The notes beneath the pieces are model-generated. The model ran no database searches and had not been told where the DNA came from. It saw only the letters and a program-made list of their open reading frames with translations. The position numbers and the translations under genes were made by a program. A stretch of 64,000 bases of DNA from Streptomyces netropsis (GTDB lineage: Bacteria; Actinomycetota; Actinomycetes; Streptomycetales; Streptomycetaceae), in assembly GCF_014203545.1 (NCBI RefSeq), contig NZ_JACHJG010000017.1, forward strand, positions 1 to 64,000, given 5' to 3'. Positions 24,216-35,436 of the stretch are shown here, piece by piece (position 1 is the stretch's first letter; every line of letters starts with the position of its first letter).

Positions 24216-24318
24216 AGTGTGGCGCATCGTCGACCGAAGCCCTACGGCAGGGGTCCGATTGGGCTGTGGTTTTCCTGCGGCCGGGGCGGATGTCGGTGCT
24301 GGGCTTTAGTCTGGCCGG

Positions 24319-25365
24319 GTGTCCAATACGCCGGTGAGAGCACAGGACAGGGGGACCGGGAGGGTGATCCCGGCCCGCAATTCCGCTGTGGGCGAACGCC
24401 CGTCCGCGAAGAAGACGAATGCCGCGAGCGAGCCCAAACCGCCGGGTGGCGAAGCGCCCGCGAAGATCGGCGAGGTCGACGGATCCGCCGCCGCTCCCGC
24501 CCCGCGCTCCGCCTCCGGACCGACCGGTTCCGCCAACGGATCCGGCTCCGGGCCCACCTCCAGGAGATCAGTGAAGGCCGCTGCCGCCAAACCGGCGAAG
24601 CCGGGGTCCCGGACCGCGCTCGTCCGCCGGGCGCGTCGTATCAATCGCGAGCTCGCCGAGGTCTATCCGTACGCCCACCCCGAGCTGGACTTCGAGAACC
24701 CCTTCCAACTGCTGGTCGCCACCGTGCTCTCCGCCCAGACCACGGATCTGCGGGTCAACCAGACCACCCCCGCCCTCTTCGCGGCCTACCCCACGCCGGA
24801 GGACATGGCGGCCGCCGACCCCGAGGCGCTGGAGCAGCTCATCCGGCCGACGGGCTTCTTCCGCGCCAAGGCCAGATCCCTGATCGGCATCTCCGCCGCG
24901 CTCCACGAGCGCTTCGACGACGAGGTGCCGGGGCGCATAGAGGACCTGGTCTCGCTGCCCGGCGTGGGCCGTAAGACCGCCCATGTGGTGCTGGGCAACG
25001 CCTTCGGGATGCCCGGGATCACCGTCGACACGCACTTCGGGCGGCTCGTCCGGCGCTGGAAGTGGACCGACCAGCAGGACCCGGAGAAGGTCGAGGAGGA
25101 AATCTGCTCGCTCTTCCCGAAGAGCGAGTGGACGATGCTCTCGCACCGCGTGATCTTCCACGGCCGGCGCATCTGCCACTCCCGCAAGCCCGCCTGCGGC
25201 GCCTGCCCCATCGCGCCGCTCTGCCCGTCCTACGGGGAGGGCGAGACGGACCCCGAGAAGGCGCGGAAGCTGCTCAAGTACGAGAAGGGCGGTCAGCCCG
25301 GTCAGCGGCTCAAGCCCCCGCCCGACTACCCGGGCCTGCCGGCCCGTCCGCTGGGAGCCGAGTGA
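24319..25365 (+). CDS. nth: Endonuclease III, DNA glycosylase/AP lyase
   Basis: The conserved enzyme occupies residues about 95-310 of 348. It has the helix-hairpin-helix LPGVGRKTAHVV with catalytic Lys219, catalytic Asp237 (VDTHFGR) and the cluster cysteines Cys286-X6-Cys293-X2-Cys296-X5-Cys302. It removes oxidised pyrimidines and nicks the AP site. The N-terminal 90 residues are a disordered Ala/Pro/Ser extension. GTG 24319 has a -10-like TAGTCT ending 6 bases upstream, so a leaderless message is possible. GTG 24571, with CAGGAG just before it, would give a 264-residue protein without the extension. Codon use favours the long form slightly. Confidence 0.93.
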   Translation: MSNTPVRAQDRGTGRVIPARNSAVGERPSAKKTNAASEPKPPGGEAPAKIGEVDGSAAAPAPRSASGPTGSANGSGSGPTSRRSVKAAAAKPAKPGSRTALVRRARRINRELAEVYPYAHPELDFENPFQLLVATVLSAQTTDLRVNQTTPALFAAYPTPEDMAAADPEALEQLIRPTGFFRAKARSLIGISAALHERFDDEVPGRIEDLVSLPGVGRKTAHVVLGNAFGMPGITVDTHFGRLVRRWKWTDQQDPEKVEEEICSLFPKSEWTMLSHRVIFHGRRICHSRKPACGACPIAPLCPSYGEGETDPEKARKLLKYEKGGQPGQRLKPPPDYPGLPARPLGAE

Positions 25366-25408
25366 CCGCACGCCCGCCAGTGACCGCACACACGCCGAGG
25401 GGACACGC

Positions 25409-26092
25409 ATGACGAGCACGTACGGCGGTGGGACCGCCATCACCTCCGAGGGACTGCCCGAGTGGCTCGCACCCGTGGCCCAGGCTTCGAAGACGATCGA
25501 GCCGCACCAGCTGAGCCGCTTCCTGCCGCCGGAGACGGGCGGTCGGCAGTCCGCCGTGCTGGTGCTCTTCGGCGAGGGCGAGCAGGGGCCCGAGCTGCTG
25601 CTCCTGGAGCGGGCCGGGACGCTGCGCTCGCACGCCGGCCAGCCGTCGTTCCCCGGTGGCGCGCTCGACCCGGAGGACGGCGACCCGGCCGGTGACGGGC
25701 TGCTGCGGGCCGCGCTGCGCGAGGCCGAGGAGGAGACCGGCCTCGACGCGTCCGGTGTGCAGATCTTCGGTGTCCTGCCGCAGCTCTACATCCCTGTGAG
25801 TGGTTTCGTCGTGACGCCGGTGCTCGGCTGGTGGCGCGAGCCCAGCCCGGTCGGCGCGGTCGACCAGGCGGAGACGGCCAGAGTGTTCACGGTCCCGGTC
25901 ACCGAGCTCACCGACCCGGGGAACCGGGCGATGGCCGTCCACCCGAGCGGTCACCGGGGTCCGGCCTTCTACGTCGGCGGCGCGATGGTCTGGGGTTTCA
26001 CGGCCGGGGTGATCGACCGGATCCTGCACTACGCGGGCTGGGAGCGTCCCTGGGACCGCGAGCGTCAGGTTTCTTTGGACCGGCAGAGCTGA
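25409..26092 (+). CDS. Nudix hydrolase, CoA pyrophosphatase type
   Basis: A 227-residue protein with the CoA-Nudix signature. LLLLERAGTLRSHAGQPSFP precedes the Nudix box, in which GGALDPED and LREAEEETGL are visible at about residues 90-118. Members split CoA or its derivatives into phosphopantetheine and adenosine 3',5'-bisphosphate. ATG 25409 is the start. It sits between nth and the MarP-like gene, the same order as M. tuberculosis Rv3674c-Rv3672c-Rv3671c from memory. Confidence 0.93.
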   Translation: MTSTYGGGTAITSEGLPEWLAPVAQASKTIEPHQLSRFLPPETGGRQSAVLVLFGEGEQGPELLLLERAGTLRSHAGQPSFPGGALDPEDGDPAGDGLLRAALREAEEETGLDASGVQIFGVLPQLYIPVSGFVVTPVLGWWREPSPVGAVDQAETARVFTVPVTELTDPGNRAMAVHPSGHRGPAFYVGGAMVWGFTAGVIDRILHYAGWERPWDRERQVSLDRQS

Positions 26093-26173
26093 TCCGCGTG
26101 AGACGGTGGCCTGCGAGCCACCCGACCCGAGGCCGACGACCGCGCCGGCCCCTTCAATGCGAGGCATTTTTCG

Positions 26174-27373
26174 GTGAACGTGCTGGACATCGTGCTGCTC
26201 ATCGCCGCCGTGTGGTTCGCGGTCGTCGGCTACCGCCAGGGCTTCGTCGTCGGCGTGCTGTCGGTGATCGGCTTCCTCGGCGGTGGGCTGGTCGCCGTCT
26301 ACGCCCTCCCGGTGATCTGGGACAGCGCCACCGAGGAGGCCACACCGGGCACACCTGCCGCCGTCGCGGCCGTCGTGATCGTCATCGTCTGTGCCTCGGT
26401 GGGCCAGGCCGCCACCACTCACCTCGGCAGTAAGCTCCGCCGCCACATCACCTGGTCGCCGGCGCGCGCACTGGACGCGGCGGGCGGCGCGATCGTCAAC
26501 GTCGTCGCGATGCTGCTGGTGGCCTGGCTGATCGGCTCCGCCCTCGCCGGCACCTCCCTGCCCACGCTCGGCAAGGAAGTCCGTAACTCCAAGGTGCTGC
26601 TCGGCGTCGCCCGGGTGGTTCCGGCCCAGGCCAACACCTGGTTCGCGGACTTCAGCACGGCTCTCTCCCAGAACGGCTTCCCGCAGGTCTTCGCGCCCTT
26701 CTCCAACGAGCCCATCACCTCCGTGCCCGCGCCCGACCCCCGGCTCGCCGGCAGCCCCGTCGCCACGGCCGCCCAGCGCAGCATCGTCAAGGTCGTGGGC
26801 ACCGCGCCCAGCTGCGGCAAGGTCCTGGAGGGCACCGGCTTCGTCTTCGCACCGCACCGGGTGATGACCAACGCCCACGTCGTCGGCGGCGTCGACGAGC
26901 CGACCGTGCAAGTCGGCGGCCAGGGCCGGCGCTACGACGCGACCGTCGTCCTCTACGACTGGAAGCGCGACATCGCCGTCCTCGACGTGCCGTCACTCGA
27001 CGCGCCCGTGCTGCGCTTCGCCCGGGACGACGCGGAGAGCGGCAAGAGCGCCATCGTCGCGGGCTTCCCCGAGAACGGCTCGTACGACGTGCGCGCCGCC
27101 CGCGTCCGAAGCCGCGTCCAGGCCAACGGCCCGGACATCTACCACCGCGGCAATGTCCGGCGCGATGTGTACTCCCTCTTCGCCACCGTCCGCCAGGGCA
27201 ACTCCGGCGGCCCGCTGCTCACCCCGGACGGCAGGGTCTACGGCGTGGTCTTCGCGAAGTCCCTGGACGACGCGGACACCGGCTACGCCCTGACGGCGGA
27301 CGAGGTGCGCGAGGACGCCGTCGTCGGCAGCACGGCCACGGGCAGGGCGGACAGCCAGGGCTGCGCCCTCTGA
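26174..27373 (+). CDS. MarP-like membrane serine protease
   Basis: A 399-residue protein. Residues 1-150 hold a CvpA-like membrane domain with four hydrophobic segments, starting MNVLDIVLLIAAVWFAVVGY. The outside part is a trypsin-like domain with the triad His near 235 (TNAHVVGG), Asp near 266 (KRDIAVLDV) and Ser near 344 (GNSGGPLL). Two cysteines (near 215 and at the C-terminus) could form the stabilising disulfide known for MarP. The mycobacterial protein protects against acid and oxidative stress by processing cell-wall enzymes; the same role here is inferred. The start is GTG 26174 and no strong ribosome-binding site is seen. Confidence 0.93.
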   Translation: MNVLDIVLLIAAVWFAVVGYRQGFVVGVLSVIGFLGGGLVAVYALPVIWDSATEEATPGTPAAVAAVVIVIVCASVGQAATTHLGSKLRRHITWSPARALDAAGGAIVNVVAMLLVAWLIGSALAGTSLPTLGKEVRNSKVLLGVARVVPAQANTWFADFSTALSQNGFPQVFAPFSNEPITSVPAPDPRLAGSPVATAAQRSIVKVVGTAPSCGKVLEGTGFVFAPHRVMTNAHVVGGVDEPTVQVGGQGRRYDATVVLYDWKRDIAVLDVPSLDAPVLRFARDDAESGKSAIVAGFPENGSYDVRAARVRSRVQANGPDIYHRGNVRRDVYSLFATVRQGNSGGPLLTPDGRVYGVVFAKSLDDADTGYALTADEVREDAVVGSTATGRADSQGCAL

Positions 27374-27409
27374 GGAGCGGGTGACGGCCCGGGCGGTCCA
27401 GGAGGGGGG

Positions 27410-27619
27410 TCAGCGGCCGCGTGGATGGCGCAGCCGCGCCGACACCCATCGAGCGCGGCGGCGGATGATGCGAGGAATGCCGATGTGGGGGTCGTGACCG
27501 GCCTCCGGCCCGTGCTCACCCCGCATGGCGCTCTCGGATGCCTCCGTCACGGCCAGCGCGGCATCGCCCTCGGCGCCGCGCTGCTGTGTCACATCACGGT
27601 AGTCGTGCGTCCAGCCCAT
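27410..27619 (-). CDS. Possible small basic hypothetical protein
   Basis: An open frame of 69 residues from ATG 27619 (MGWTHDYRDVTQQRGAEGDA). Third positions are clearly GC-rich within it, while the further upstream part of the same frame is not, so the ATG at 27619 is favoured over the GTG at 27739. The C-terminus is strongly basic (RIIRRRARWVSARLR). No good ribosome-binding site and no family recognised. It ends facing the MarP-like gene. Confidence 0.4.
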   Translation of the reverse strand: MGWTHDYRDVTQQRGAEGDAALAVTEASESAMRGEHGPEAGHDPHIGIPRIIRRRARWVSARLRHPRGR

Positions 27620-27663
27620 ACCGAGGTCTGTGCCCGGACCCAAAGGTCCGTAATCGCCTGGGG

Positions 27664-27709
27664 GTCCGTCAATTGGCCTATGCGCCGGGCAATTGGCCAT
27701 TCGACGGAC
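27664..27709. promoter_or_regulatory. Imperfect 15-bp inverted repeat with repeated AATTGGCC
   Basis: GTCCGTCAATTGGCC at 27664-27678 and GGCCATTCGACGGAC at 27695-27709 form an imperfect inverted repeat. AATTGGCC also occurs as a direct repeat at 27671 and 27691, 20 bp apart. The stretch is AT-richer than its surroundings and lies upstream of the small leftward frame, so it is a candidate operator or promoter. Confidence 0.4.
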
Positions 27710-27834
27710 GGATGTTCCCGTGTGTTCGAGGGTGAGCACGGGATGAGAGAGGCCGACGATGCGGCTCCGGGACCTGCCGTCGTTCCTGGCGAGCGCGCTC
27801 CCGGTGTCCCTGGCCCGGCCCCCTGTCTTCGTGG

Positions 27835-28833
27835 CTAGCGGTCGGGTTCCGGGTCCTTGAGCCAGTTGATCAGCTCCGTCGAATAGGCCACCGGGTCCTC
27901 CTCATGCGGGAAGTGCCCGAGGCCGTCGAACAGCCGCCAGCGGTACGGCGCCTCCACGTACTCCCCGGAGCCCGCCGCGCTGCGGGTGCGCATCACCGGA
28001 TCGAGGGACCCGTGCAGGTGCAGCGTCGGCACCCGCACCGGCCGCTTCATGCGGCGGTTGAACTGCATGCCGTCGGGGCGTGCCATCGACCGCACCATCC
28101 ACCGGTACGGCTCGATCGAGCAGTGGGCCGTCGAGGGGATCGACATGGCCCGCCGGTAGGTGTCGACCGCTTCGTCGTCCGGCAGTCGGGGCCCCGACCA
28201 CTCCCGGATCAGCCGGCCGACCAGCGCGGCGTCGTCCGCGACGAGCTGGCGCTCCGGCAACCAGGGGCGCTGGAAGCCCCAGATGTACGAGCCCGCCGCG
28301 CTCTGCTTGAGGTCGGCGAGCATCGACGACCGCCAGCGGCGCGGGTGCGGCATCGAGGACACCACGAGCCGCCGCACCAGCTTCGGCCGCATCACGGCCG
28401 CCGTCCACGCCAGATAGCCGCCCAGATCATGGCCGACCAGCGCGGCGTCCGGCTCGCCGAGGGAGCGGATCACGCCGGTGATGTCGAGGGCGAGGTTCGC
28501 CGGGTCGTAGCCCCGGGGTGTCCGGTCGCTGCCGCCCACACCGCGCAGGTCCATCGCCACCGCCCGGAACCCCGCGTCCGCGAGGGCCGGCAGCTGGTGC
28601 CGCCATGTCCACCAGAACTGCGGAAAGCCGTGCAACAGCAGCACCAGCGGCCCCTCGCCCATCTCGGCGATATGGAACCGCGCACCGTTGGCCGCGACCT
28701 CCCGGTGGGTCCAGGGCCCGTCGGGGCGCACGACCGCCGTGGGCGAGGACGCGGAGCCGGTGGGCGCGGGCGGGATGACCGGTGAGTCGGGGTCGGGGGA
28801 CGCGGGCGCTGCGGAAGTATCGGGCACCGTCAT
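27835..28833 (-). CDS. Alpha/beta hydrolase, epoxide-hydrolase-like
   Basis: A 332-residue protein. HGFPQFWWTWRHQ supplies the oxyanion region near residue 70. The nucleophile motif is GHDLGGY near 137, with Asp rather than Ser, as in epoxide hydrolases and haloalkane dehalogenases. The catalytic His lies in GLGHFPHEE near 311. The first 40 residues are a Pro/Ser/Ala-rich disordered leader. The position matches EphE of M. tuberculosis (Rv3670) from memory. The start ATG overlaps the stop of the holin-X-like gene (ATGA), so the pair is co-translated. Physiological substrate unknown. Confidence 0.9.
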   Translation of the reverse strand: MTVPDTSAAPASPDPDSPVIPPAPTGSASSPTAVVRPDGPWTHREVAANGARFHIAEMGEGPLVLLLHGFPQFWWTWRHQLPALADAGFRAVAMDLRGVGGSDRTPRGYDPANLALDITGVIRSLGEPDAALVGHDLGGYLAWTAAVMRPKLVRRLVVSSMPHPRRWRSSMLADLKQSAAGSYIWGFQRPWLPERQLVADDAALVGRLIREWSGPRLPDDEAVDTYRRAMSIPSTAHCSIEPYRWMVRSMARPDGMQFNRRMKRPVRVPTLHLHGSLDPVMRTRSAAGSGEYVEAPYRWRLFDGLGHFPHEEDPVAYSTELINWLKDPEPDR

Positions 28834-29288
28834 ACGGACGAGCGTGTCACAGATGCGTCCGCCTGGCTCGTGCCGACCAGCGGACGCGGGTGCGGCTTGA
28901 CCGTGCCCAGCACGGCCGCCGTCTCCTTGGCCGAGGCGATGCTCTTCTCCGGCTTGCTGACCTTCTTGAACTTGGCCACCGCCAGCAGCCCGAGAATCGC
29001 CGCGATCACCAGGAACGCCCCGCCGACGATCAGGAAGGACCAGGCCAGCCCGAGGCCCAGGTTGTGGATCCCGTACGCCGCCGCGAAGCTCAGCACCGGC
29101 AGGGAGAAGAGCGCCAGGGTGCCGGCCGCGGCGATCGCGCCGCCGCCGATGCCGACGCGCTTGACGTCCTGCCGCAGCTCGGCCTTGGCCAGTGCGATCT
29201 CGTCGTGCACCAGCGCGGACAGCTCGGTGGTGGCCGTCGCCACCAGCTGGCCGAGGCTGCGGTTGGCACCGTCGTCGGCTGCGCTCAT
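28830..29288 (-). CDS. Actinobacterial holin-X-like (DUF1469) membrane protein
   Basis: A 152-residue protein. The N-terminal amphipathic part (SLGQLVATATTELSALVHDE) is typical of the phage_holin_3_6/DUF1469 family. It is followed by two long membrane segments at about residues 50-75 and 83-108 and a charged tail. ATG 29288 is chosen because AGGGAG lies 7 bases upstream; the frame extends to 29321. Despite the family name it is a chromosomal gene of unknown function, here coupled to the epoxide-hydrolase-like gene. Confidence 0.9.
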   Translation of the reverse strand: MSAADDGANRSLGQLVATATTELSALVHDEIALAKAELRQDVKRVGIGGGAIAAAGTLALFSLPVLSFAAAYGIHNLGLGLAWSFLIVGGAFLVIAAILGLLAVAKFKKVSKPEKSIASAKETAAVLGTVKPHPRPLVGTSQADASVTRSSV

Positions 29289-29366
29289 CGGCTGCTCCCT
29301 CATCTTCATCAGCTTCGTCATCTGCGGGTCTTGGGCGCGTCTTCAGCGGATGTAAAGACCCTTAGA

Positions 29367-30764
29367 TCATGCCGGACCATCGTCGCCGGTGGTGTGCCCG
29401 GAGGCGACTTCGGCCAGCCTGCGGTGTTCTGCGGCCTTCGCTTCGTGGATGGCTGCCATCCGCAGGTGGTAATCCGGGTTGCCTTGCTCGTAAATGTCCG
29501 GGATGCCGTCCTCGTCCTCGTCCCGCTCCTCATCCGCGCACAGCTTCTTGTACTTGTTGTCGCGCAGCTTGAGCAGTGTGCCCGCGATGACGGCGGCTAT
29601 CAGCGAACCGATGAGTACGGCAGCCTTCACCTCATCGGTCAGAAGTTGGTCCCCGGCGAAGGCCAGCTCGCCGATCAGCAGGGACACCGTGAAGCCGATG
29701 CCGGCCAGTGAGGCGACGGCCAGCACGTCCGGCCACTCGAGGTCGGGGTTCAGCTCCGCCTTCGTGAAACGTGCCGCCAGCCAGGTGCCGCCGAACACGC
29801 CGATCGCCTTGCCGACGACCAGTCCGAGGACCACCCCGAGCGTCTCGGGCTTGCGGAAGACGTCCGACAGCGCGCCGCCGGAGAGCGCGACGCCCGCCGA
29901 GAACAGCGCGAACAGCGGCACGGCCAGCCCGGCGGACAGGGGGCGGACGATGTGCTCGATGTGCTCACCGGGGGAGTACCGCTCGCCGTCGTGACGCGTG
30001 CAGCGCAGCATCAGGCCCATGGCGACGCCCGCGATGGTCGCGTGCACGCCGCTGTTGTACATCAGGGCCCAGTTGACGATCGCCAGCGGCACGTAGACGT
30101 ACCAACCGCGGACGCCCTTGCGCAGCAGCAGCCAGAAGACGGCCAGGCCCAGCACGGCGAAGCCGAGGGCGGCGAAATTGAGCTCCGAGGTGAAGAAGAC
30201 CGCGATGATCAGGATTGCGAAGAGGTCGTCGACGACGGCGAGGGTCAGCAGGAACGCGCGCAGCGCCGAAGGCAGGGCCGTACCGATCACCGCCAGGACG
30301 GCGAGTGCGAAGGCGATGTCCGTGGCGGTGGGCACGGCCCAGCCGTCCAGCGCGCCGCCGCCGGCCTTCGTGACGGTGAAGTAGACGAGCGCGGGGGCGG
30401 CCATGCCGCAGATCGCGGCGATGACGGGAAGGGCGGCCGCCTTCGGGTCGCGCAGCTCGCCGGCGACCAGCTCGCGCTTGAGTTCGATGCCCGCGACGAA
30501 GAAGAAGACGGCCAGCAGGCCGTCGGCGGCCCAGTGCTGGACCGAGAGGTCGAGGCCGAGGGAGCCCGGACCGAGGTGGAAGTCGCGGATGGTCTCGTAG
30601 CTGTCGCGCAGTGGGGTGTTCGCCCAGATCAGCGCGGCCACGGCCGCGACGAGCAGCAGTACGCCGCCGACGGTCTCGGTGCGGAGGGCTTCCGCCAGAT
30701 AGTTGCGCTCGGGCAGCGGCAGCCGTCCGAGGAAGACGGAACGGCGGTTCTTGGGCGCGGCCAC
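29367..30764 (-). CDS. nhaA: NhaA-type sodium/proton antiporter
   Basis: A 465-residue membrane protein with about 12 segments. FFFVAGIELKRELVAGEL and the ion-binding Asp pair in LAVVDDLFAI (near residue 175) mark NhaA. TATDIAFALAVLAV is also conserved. It exchanges sodium for protons and helps keep internal pH. The C-terminal 65 residues are a charged cytoplasmic tail. GTG 30764 is preceded by CAGGAGG, a strong ribosome-binding site. It stands alone, reading the same way as acs upstream but separated from it by terminator-like hairpins. Confidence 0.96.
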   Translation of the reverse strand: MAAPKNRRSVFLGRLPLPERNYLAEALRTETVGGVLLLVAAVAALIWANTPLRDSYETIRDFHLGPGSLGLDLSVQHWAADGLLAVFFFVAGIELKRELVAGELRDPKAAALPVIAAICGMAAPALVYFTVTKAGGGALDGWAVPTATDIAFALAVLAVIGTALPSALRAFLLTLAVVDDLFAILIIAVFFTSELNFAALGFAVLGLAVFWLLLRKGVRGWYVYVPLAIVNWALMYNSGVHATIAGVAMGLMLRCTRHDGERYSPGEHIEHIVRPLSAGLAVPLFALFSAGVALSGGALSDVFRKPETLGVVLGLVVGKAIGVFGGTWLAARFTKAELNPDLEWPDVLAVASLAGIGFTVSLLIGELAFAGDQLLTDEVKAAVLIGSLIAAVIAGTLLKLRDNKYKKLCADEERDEDEDGIPDIYEQGNPDYHLRMAAIHEAKAAEHRRLAEVASGHTTGDDGPA

Positions 30765-30884
30765 GGCGGTGGACCTCCTGGGGCGACTGGATACACGTGT
30801 GCTGTGTGCCGACCAGACTTCCCGGCGCGCCTTTGATTCTTGTCGCGATTTTTACGCGATGAGTACTTACCTTAACCGGAAAGA

Positions 30885-30952
30885 GTGAAGGACACCCGGT
30901 CGCGCCGGGTGCCCTTCACGGTTGCCTGCTCACACTGCCCGAATTCGGGCAG
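30885..30952 (-). terminator. Two tandem hairpins after acs
   Basis: Just after the acs stop on the minus strand, CTGCCCGAATTCGGGCAG (30935-30952) is a perfect 18-bp palindrome. Further on, GTGAAGGACACCCGG (30885-30899) pairs with CCGGGTGCCCTTCAC (30905-30919) with one G-U pair in the acs transcript. Together they separate acs from nhaA. Confidence 0.75.
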
Positions 30953-30973
30953 CGGTCGGGTGGTTCGACCGGG

Positions 30974-32941
<1,968 letters not shown>

Positions 32942-33135
32942 GACATCTCCCTTTCCCAGGGTGCCCGTTGCGTCCCGGCCATAGCTCATCAGCCCGGGGC
33001 ACACCCTGACAAGGGGTGTGGACAAAAATTGGTTTAGACCTGTCCTTTATTGGGGTTCCGCGAGGTCAGACGGGTCGAGGGGGTGCGGGGGACATGCGCG
33101 GGAGCCTCACCTCCGCATCGCGTGCCAGCGGCGTG

Positions 33136-35436
33136 TCACACGGCGTCCAGCACCTCCGGGCGGACCGCGGCGAAGGTGCGCGACCGCTCGTCCAGCACGT
33201 ACGCCTGCGCTTCGGCCACATGGAAGTACATGCCCTGCAAACGCAGCGCCCCTTCTGCCACCCGCCGTGCGACGCACGTGTGGGCCCTCAGGTGGTCGAG
33301 CTGCTGGAGCACGTTGACGAGGGCGAGCCGTTCGACGTCATCGGACACGGGCCGGTCGGCGAGCGCGACTTCCCCGCGCCCGAGCCGTCCGATGCGCTGC
33401 ATGCGGGCCACGCTCGGCCGGCCGTGCCGGAGCCAGCGGCCGAGTGGGGTCGGTGCGCCGGGCTCCGGGGCGGAGGTGTCGAGGAGCGCCTGCATCGCCC
33501 CGCACCCCGAGTGCCCGCACACGGTGATGCTGCTGACCTTCAGCACCTCGACCGCGTACTCCACCGCGGCCCCGACCGAGTCGCACGTGCCGTCGCTGCC
33601 GGGCGGCGGCATCAGATTGCCGACGTTGCGCACGGTGAAGAGATCGCCGGGCCCGCTCGAGGTGATCATGCTGGTCACCAGCCGGGAGTCGGCGCAGGTC
33701 AGAAAGAGCTGGCTGGGGGTCTGTCCCTCGCGGGCCAGCCGCGCCAGCTCGTCCCGTACGAGCGGTGCCGTATTGCGCTGGAACGCGCTCACGCCGCCGA
33801 GGAGTTGCTGATCACCGCTGTGCTTGACGCCGGGCTTGGTGGCAGCGGTGGTGCGGGTGCAGTGGTGGTTGTGCCAGGGGGTCCAGGGGCGGCACACGTG
33901 CGTGCTGGCGGGCTCCGCGATGGGGCGGCCGTGGCGGCCTCGCAGAGTGACCCAGCCGCCACCCGCCCGATGGGCGTTGGACCAGGTCTGCAACGCGTCG
34001 TAGGCCGCGTGGTCCATGAAGGACCCACCCAGCTCGACCACCGCGTTGGCCTCGGAGGGCACCTGTGCGAGAGCCCGGGACAGTCGTGGGACCGCGAGGA
34101 ACGTCAACTGGCCATTGACGCGTACCCGGTGGTAGTCCCTCTCCGCGTCGACGGTGATACGGGTGTGGGCGAGGCGCCGCAGGGAGAGGAAGGCCGCGAT
34201 CGCGATGCCGACGGCGACTCCTTGCAGCACGCCCAGGAGCACGACGGAACCGAGCGTGGCCGCGTACATGGGGAATTCGCGGTGCCGCTGTACGTGCTTG
34301 ATGTGCGCGAAGCTGACCATTCGCACGCCGACCGCCATCACCAACGCGGCCAGCGCGGCGAGTGGGATCAGCTCGAGCACAGTGCTGAGTAGGGCGGCGC
34401 AGACCAGCACCCACACGCCATGCAGGATGGTGGCCTTGCGCGTCGCGGCTCCCGCCTTGACGTTGGCCGTGCCGCGGATCGCGCCGCCCGCGATCGGCAG
34501 CCCGCCGAGCAGCCCGGAGACCACGTTCGCCGCGCCCTGGCCCGCGAGTTCGCGATCCAGTGAGGCGGGAGGGTGCTCTCCGTCCGTCCGTGCGGCGCGC
34601 AGCCGGTCCACCGCGACGGCGGACAGCAGTGACTCCATGCTGGCCACGAGGGTGACGGTGAGGACGGCCGCGAACACCCCGAGCACCGGGCCGTCCGGCA
34701 GGGCGGGCAGCACCCGCAATTCCCACTGGGGAAGATTGACCCGGGGCAGGTCCATACCGACGCCGGCCGCCGTGGCGGCCGCCACGGCGGCGAGCGGCGC
34801 CGGAAGCGTACGGGCCCACCGTCCGGCCCGGCCGGGCAGCCTCGGCCAGCCCGCCACCACGGCCACCGTGATCCCGCCGACCAGCAGCGCGGCCGGGTGC
34901 GGGTCCGCCAGGCGCGAGGGCAGCGCCGCGAGGTTCTCCAGCGCGGAGATGTTGGGGTGATCACCCAGCACGACGGGCAGCTGGCCGAGCGCGATCGTGA
35001 CGCCGATGCCGGCGAGCATGCCGTGCACGATCGCCGGGCTGACGGCCAGCGCGCTACGGGCCACCCGGGCTGCGCCGAGGGCGAGTTGAGCCGTGCCCGC
35101 GAGCGCGGTGATCGCGCACGTCGCCCGCCAGCCATAGCGCTGCACGAGCTCGGCGGTCACGACCACCAGGCCGGTGGCGGCGCCGCTGACCTGGAGCGGT
35201 GCCCCACCCAGCAGGCCTGCGACGATCCCGCCGACCGCTGCCGCGACCAGCCCCGCCTGGAGCGGCGCGCCCGTGGCGAGCGCGATGCCGAGCGAGAGCG
35301 GGATCGCGATCAAGAAGATGACCACGGAGGCGGACAGGTCCTGGCGCCAGCTGCGGGGGCGTCGATCCGGCAGGCCCTGGTCACCCGGCCGGGCCGGGGG
35401 CGTCGGGTGAGTCGTCTGCGTCGGCTGAGCGTGCAT
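33136..35436 (-). CDS. SulP anion permease fused to beta-carbonic anhydrase
   Basis: A 766-residue fusion. Residues about 30-420 are a SulP permease with about 11 membrane segments (SVVIFLIAIPLSLGIALATG, LLGGAPLQVSGAATGL). Residues about 430-530 include a short STAS-like part. Residues about 555-760 are a beta-carbonic anhydrase with CADSR near 580 and HSGCGAMQ near 642, giving the zinc ligands Cys-His-Cys and the Asp-Arg pair. Such fusions are thought to import bicarbonate and interconvert it with CO2 at the membrane. A His/Cys-rich linker (HNHHC) joins the halves. No strong ribosome-binding site precedes ATG 35436. Confidence 0.93.
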   Translation of the reverse strand: MHAQPTQTTHPTPPARPGDQGLPDRRPRSWRQDLSASVVIFLIAIPLSLGIALATGAPLQAGLVAAAVGGIVAGLLGGAPLQVSGAATGLVVVTAELVQRYGWRATCAITALAGTAQLALGAARVARSALAVSPAIVHGMLAGIGVTIALGQLPVVLGDHPNISALENLAALPSRLADPHPAALLVGGITVAVVAGWPRLPGRAGRWARTLPAPLAAVAAATAAGVGMDLPRVNLPQWELRVLPALPDGPVLGVFAAVLTVTLVASMESLLSAVAVDRLRAARTDGEHPPASLDRELAGQGAANVVSGLLGGLPIAGGAIRGTANVKAGAATRKATILHGVWVLVCAALLSTVLELIPLAALAALVMAVGVRMVSFAHIKHVQRHREFPMYAATLGSVVLLGVLQGVAVGIAIAAFLSLRRLAHTRITVDAERDYHRVRVNGQLTFLAVPRLSRALAQVPSEANAVVELGGSFMDHAAYDALQTWSNAHRAGGGWVTLRGRHGRPIAEPASTHVCRPWTPWHNHHCTRTTAATKPGVKHSGDQQLLGGVSAFQRNTAPLVRDELARLAREGQTPSQLFLTCADSRLVTSMITSSGPGDLFTVRNVGNLMPPPGSDGTCDSVGAAVEYAVEVLKVSSITVCGHSGCGAMQALLDTSAPEPGAPTPLGRWLRHGRPSVARMQRIGRLGRGEVALADRPVSDDVERLALVNVLQQLDHLRAHTCVARRVAEGALRLQGMYFHVAEAQAYVLDERSRTFAAVRPEVLDAV

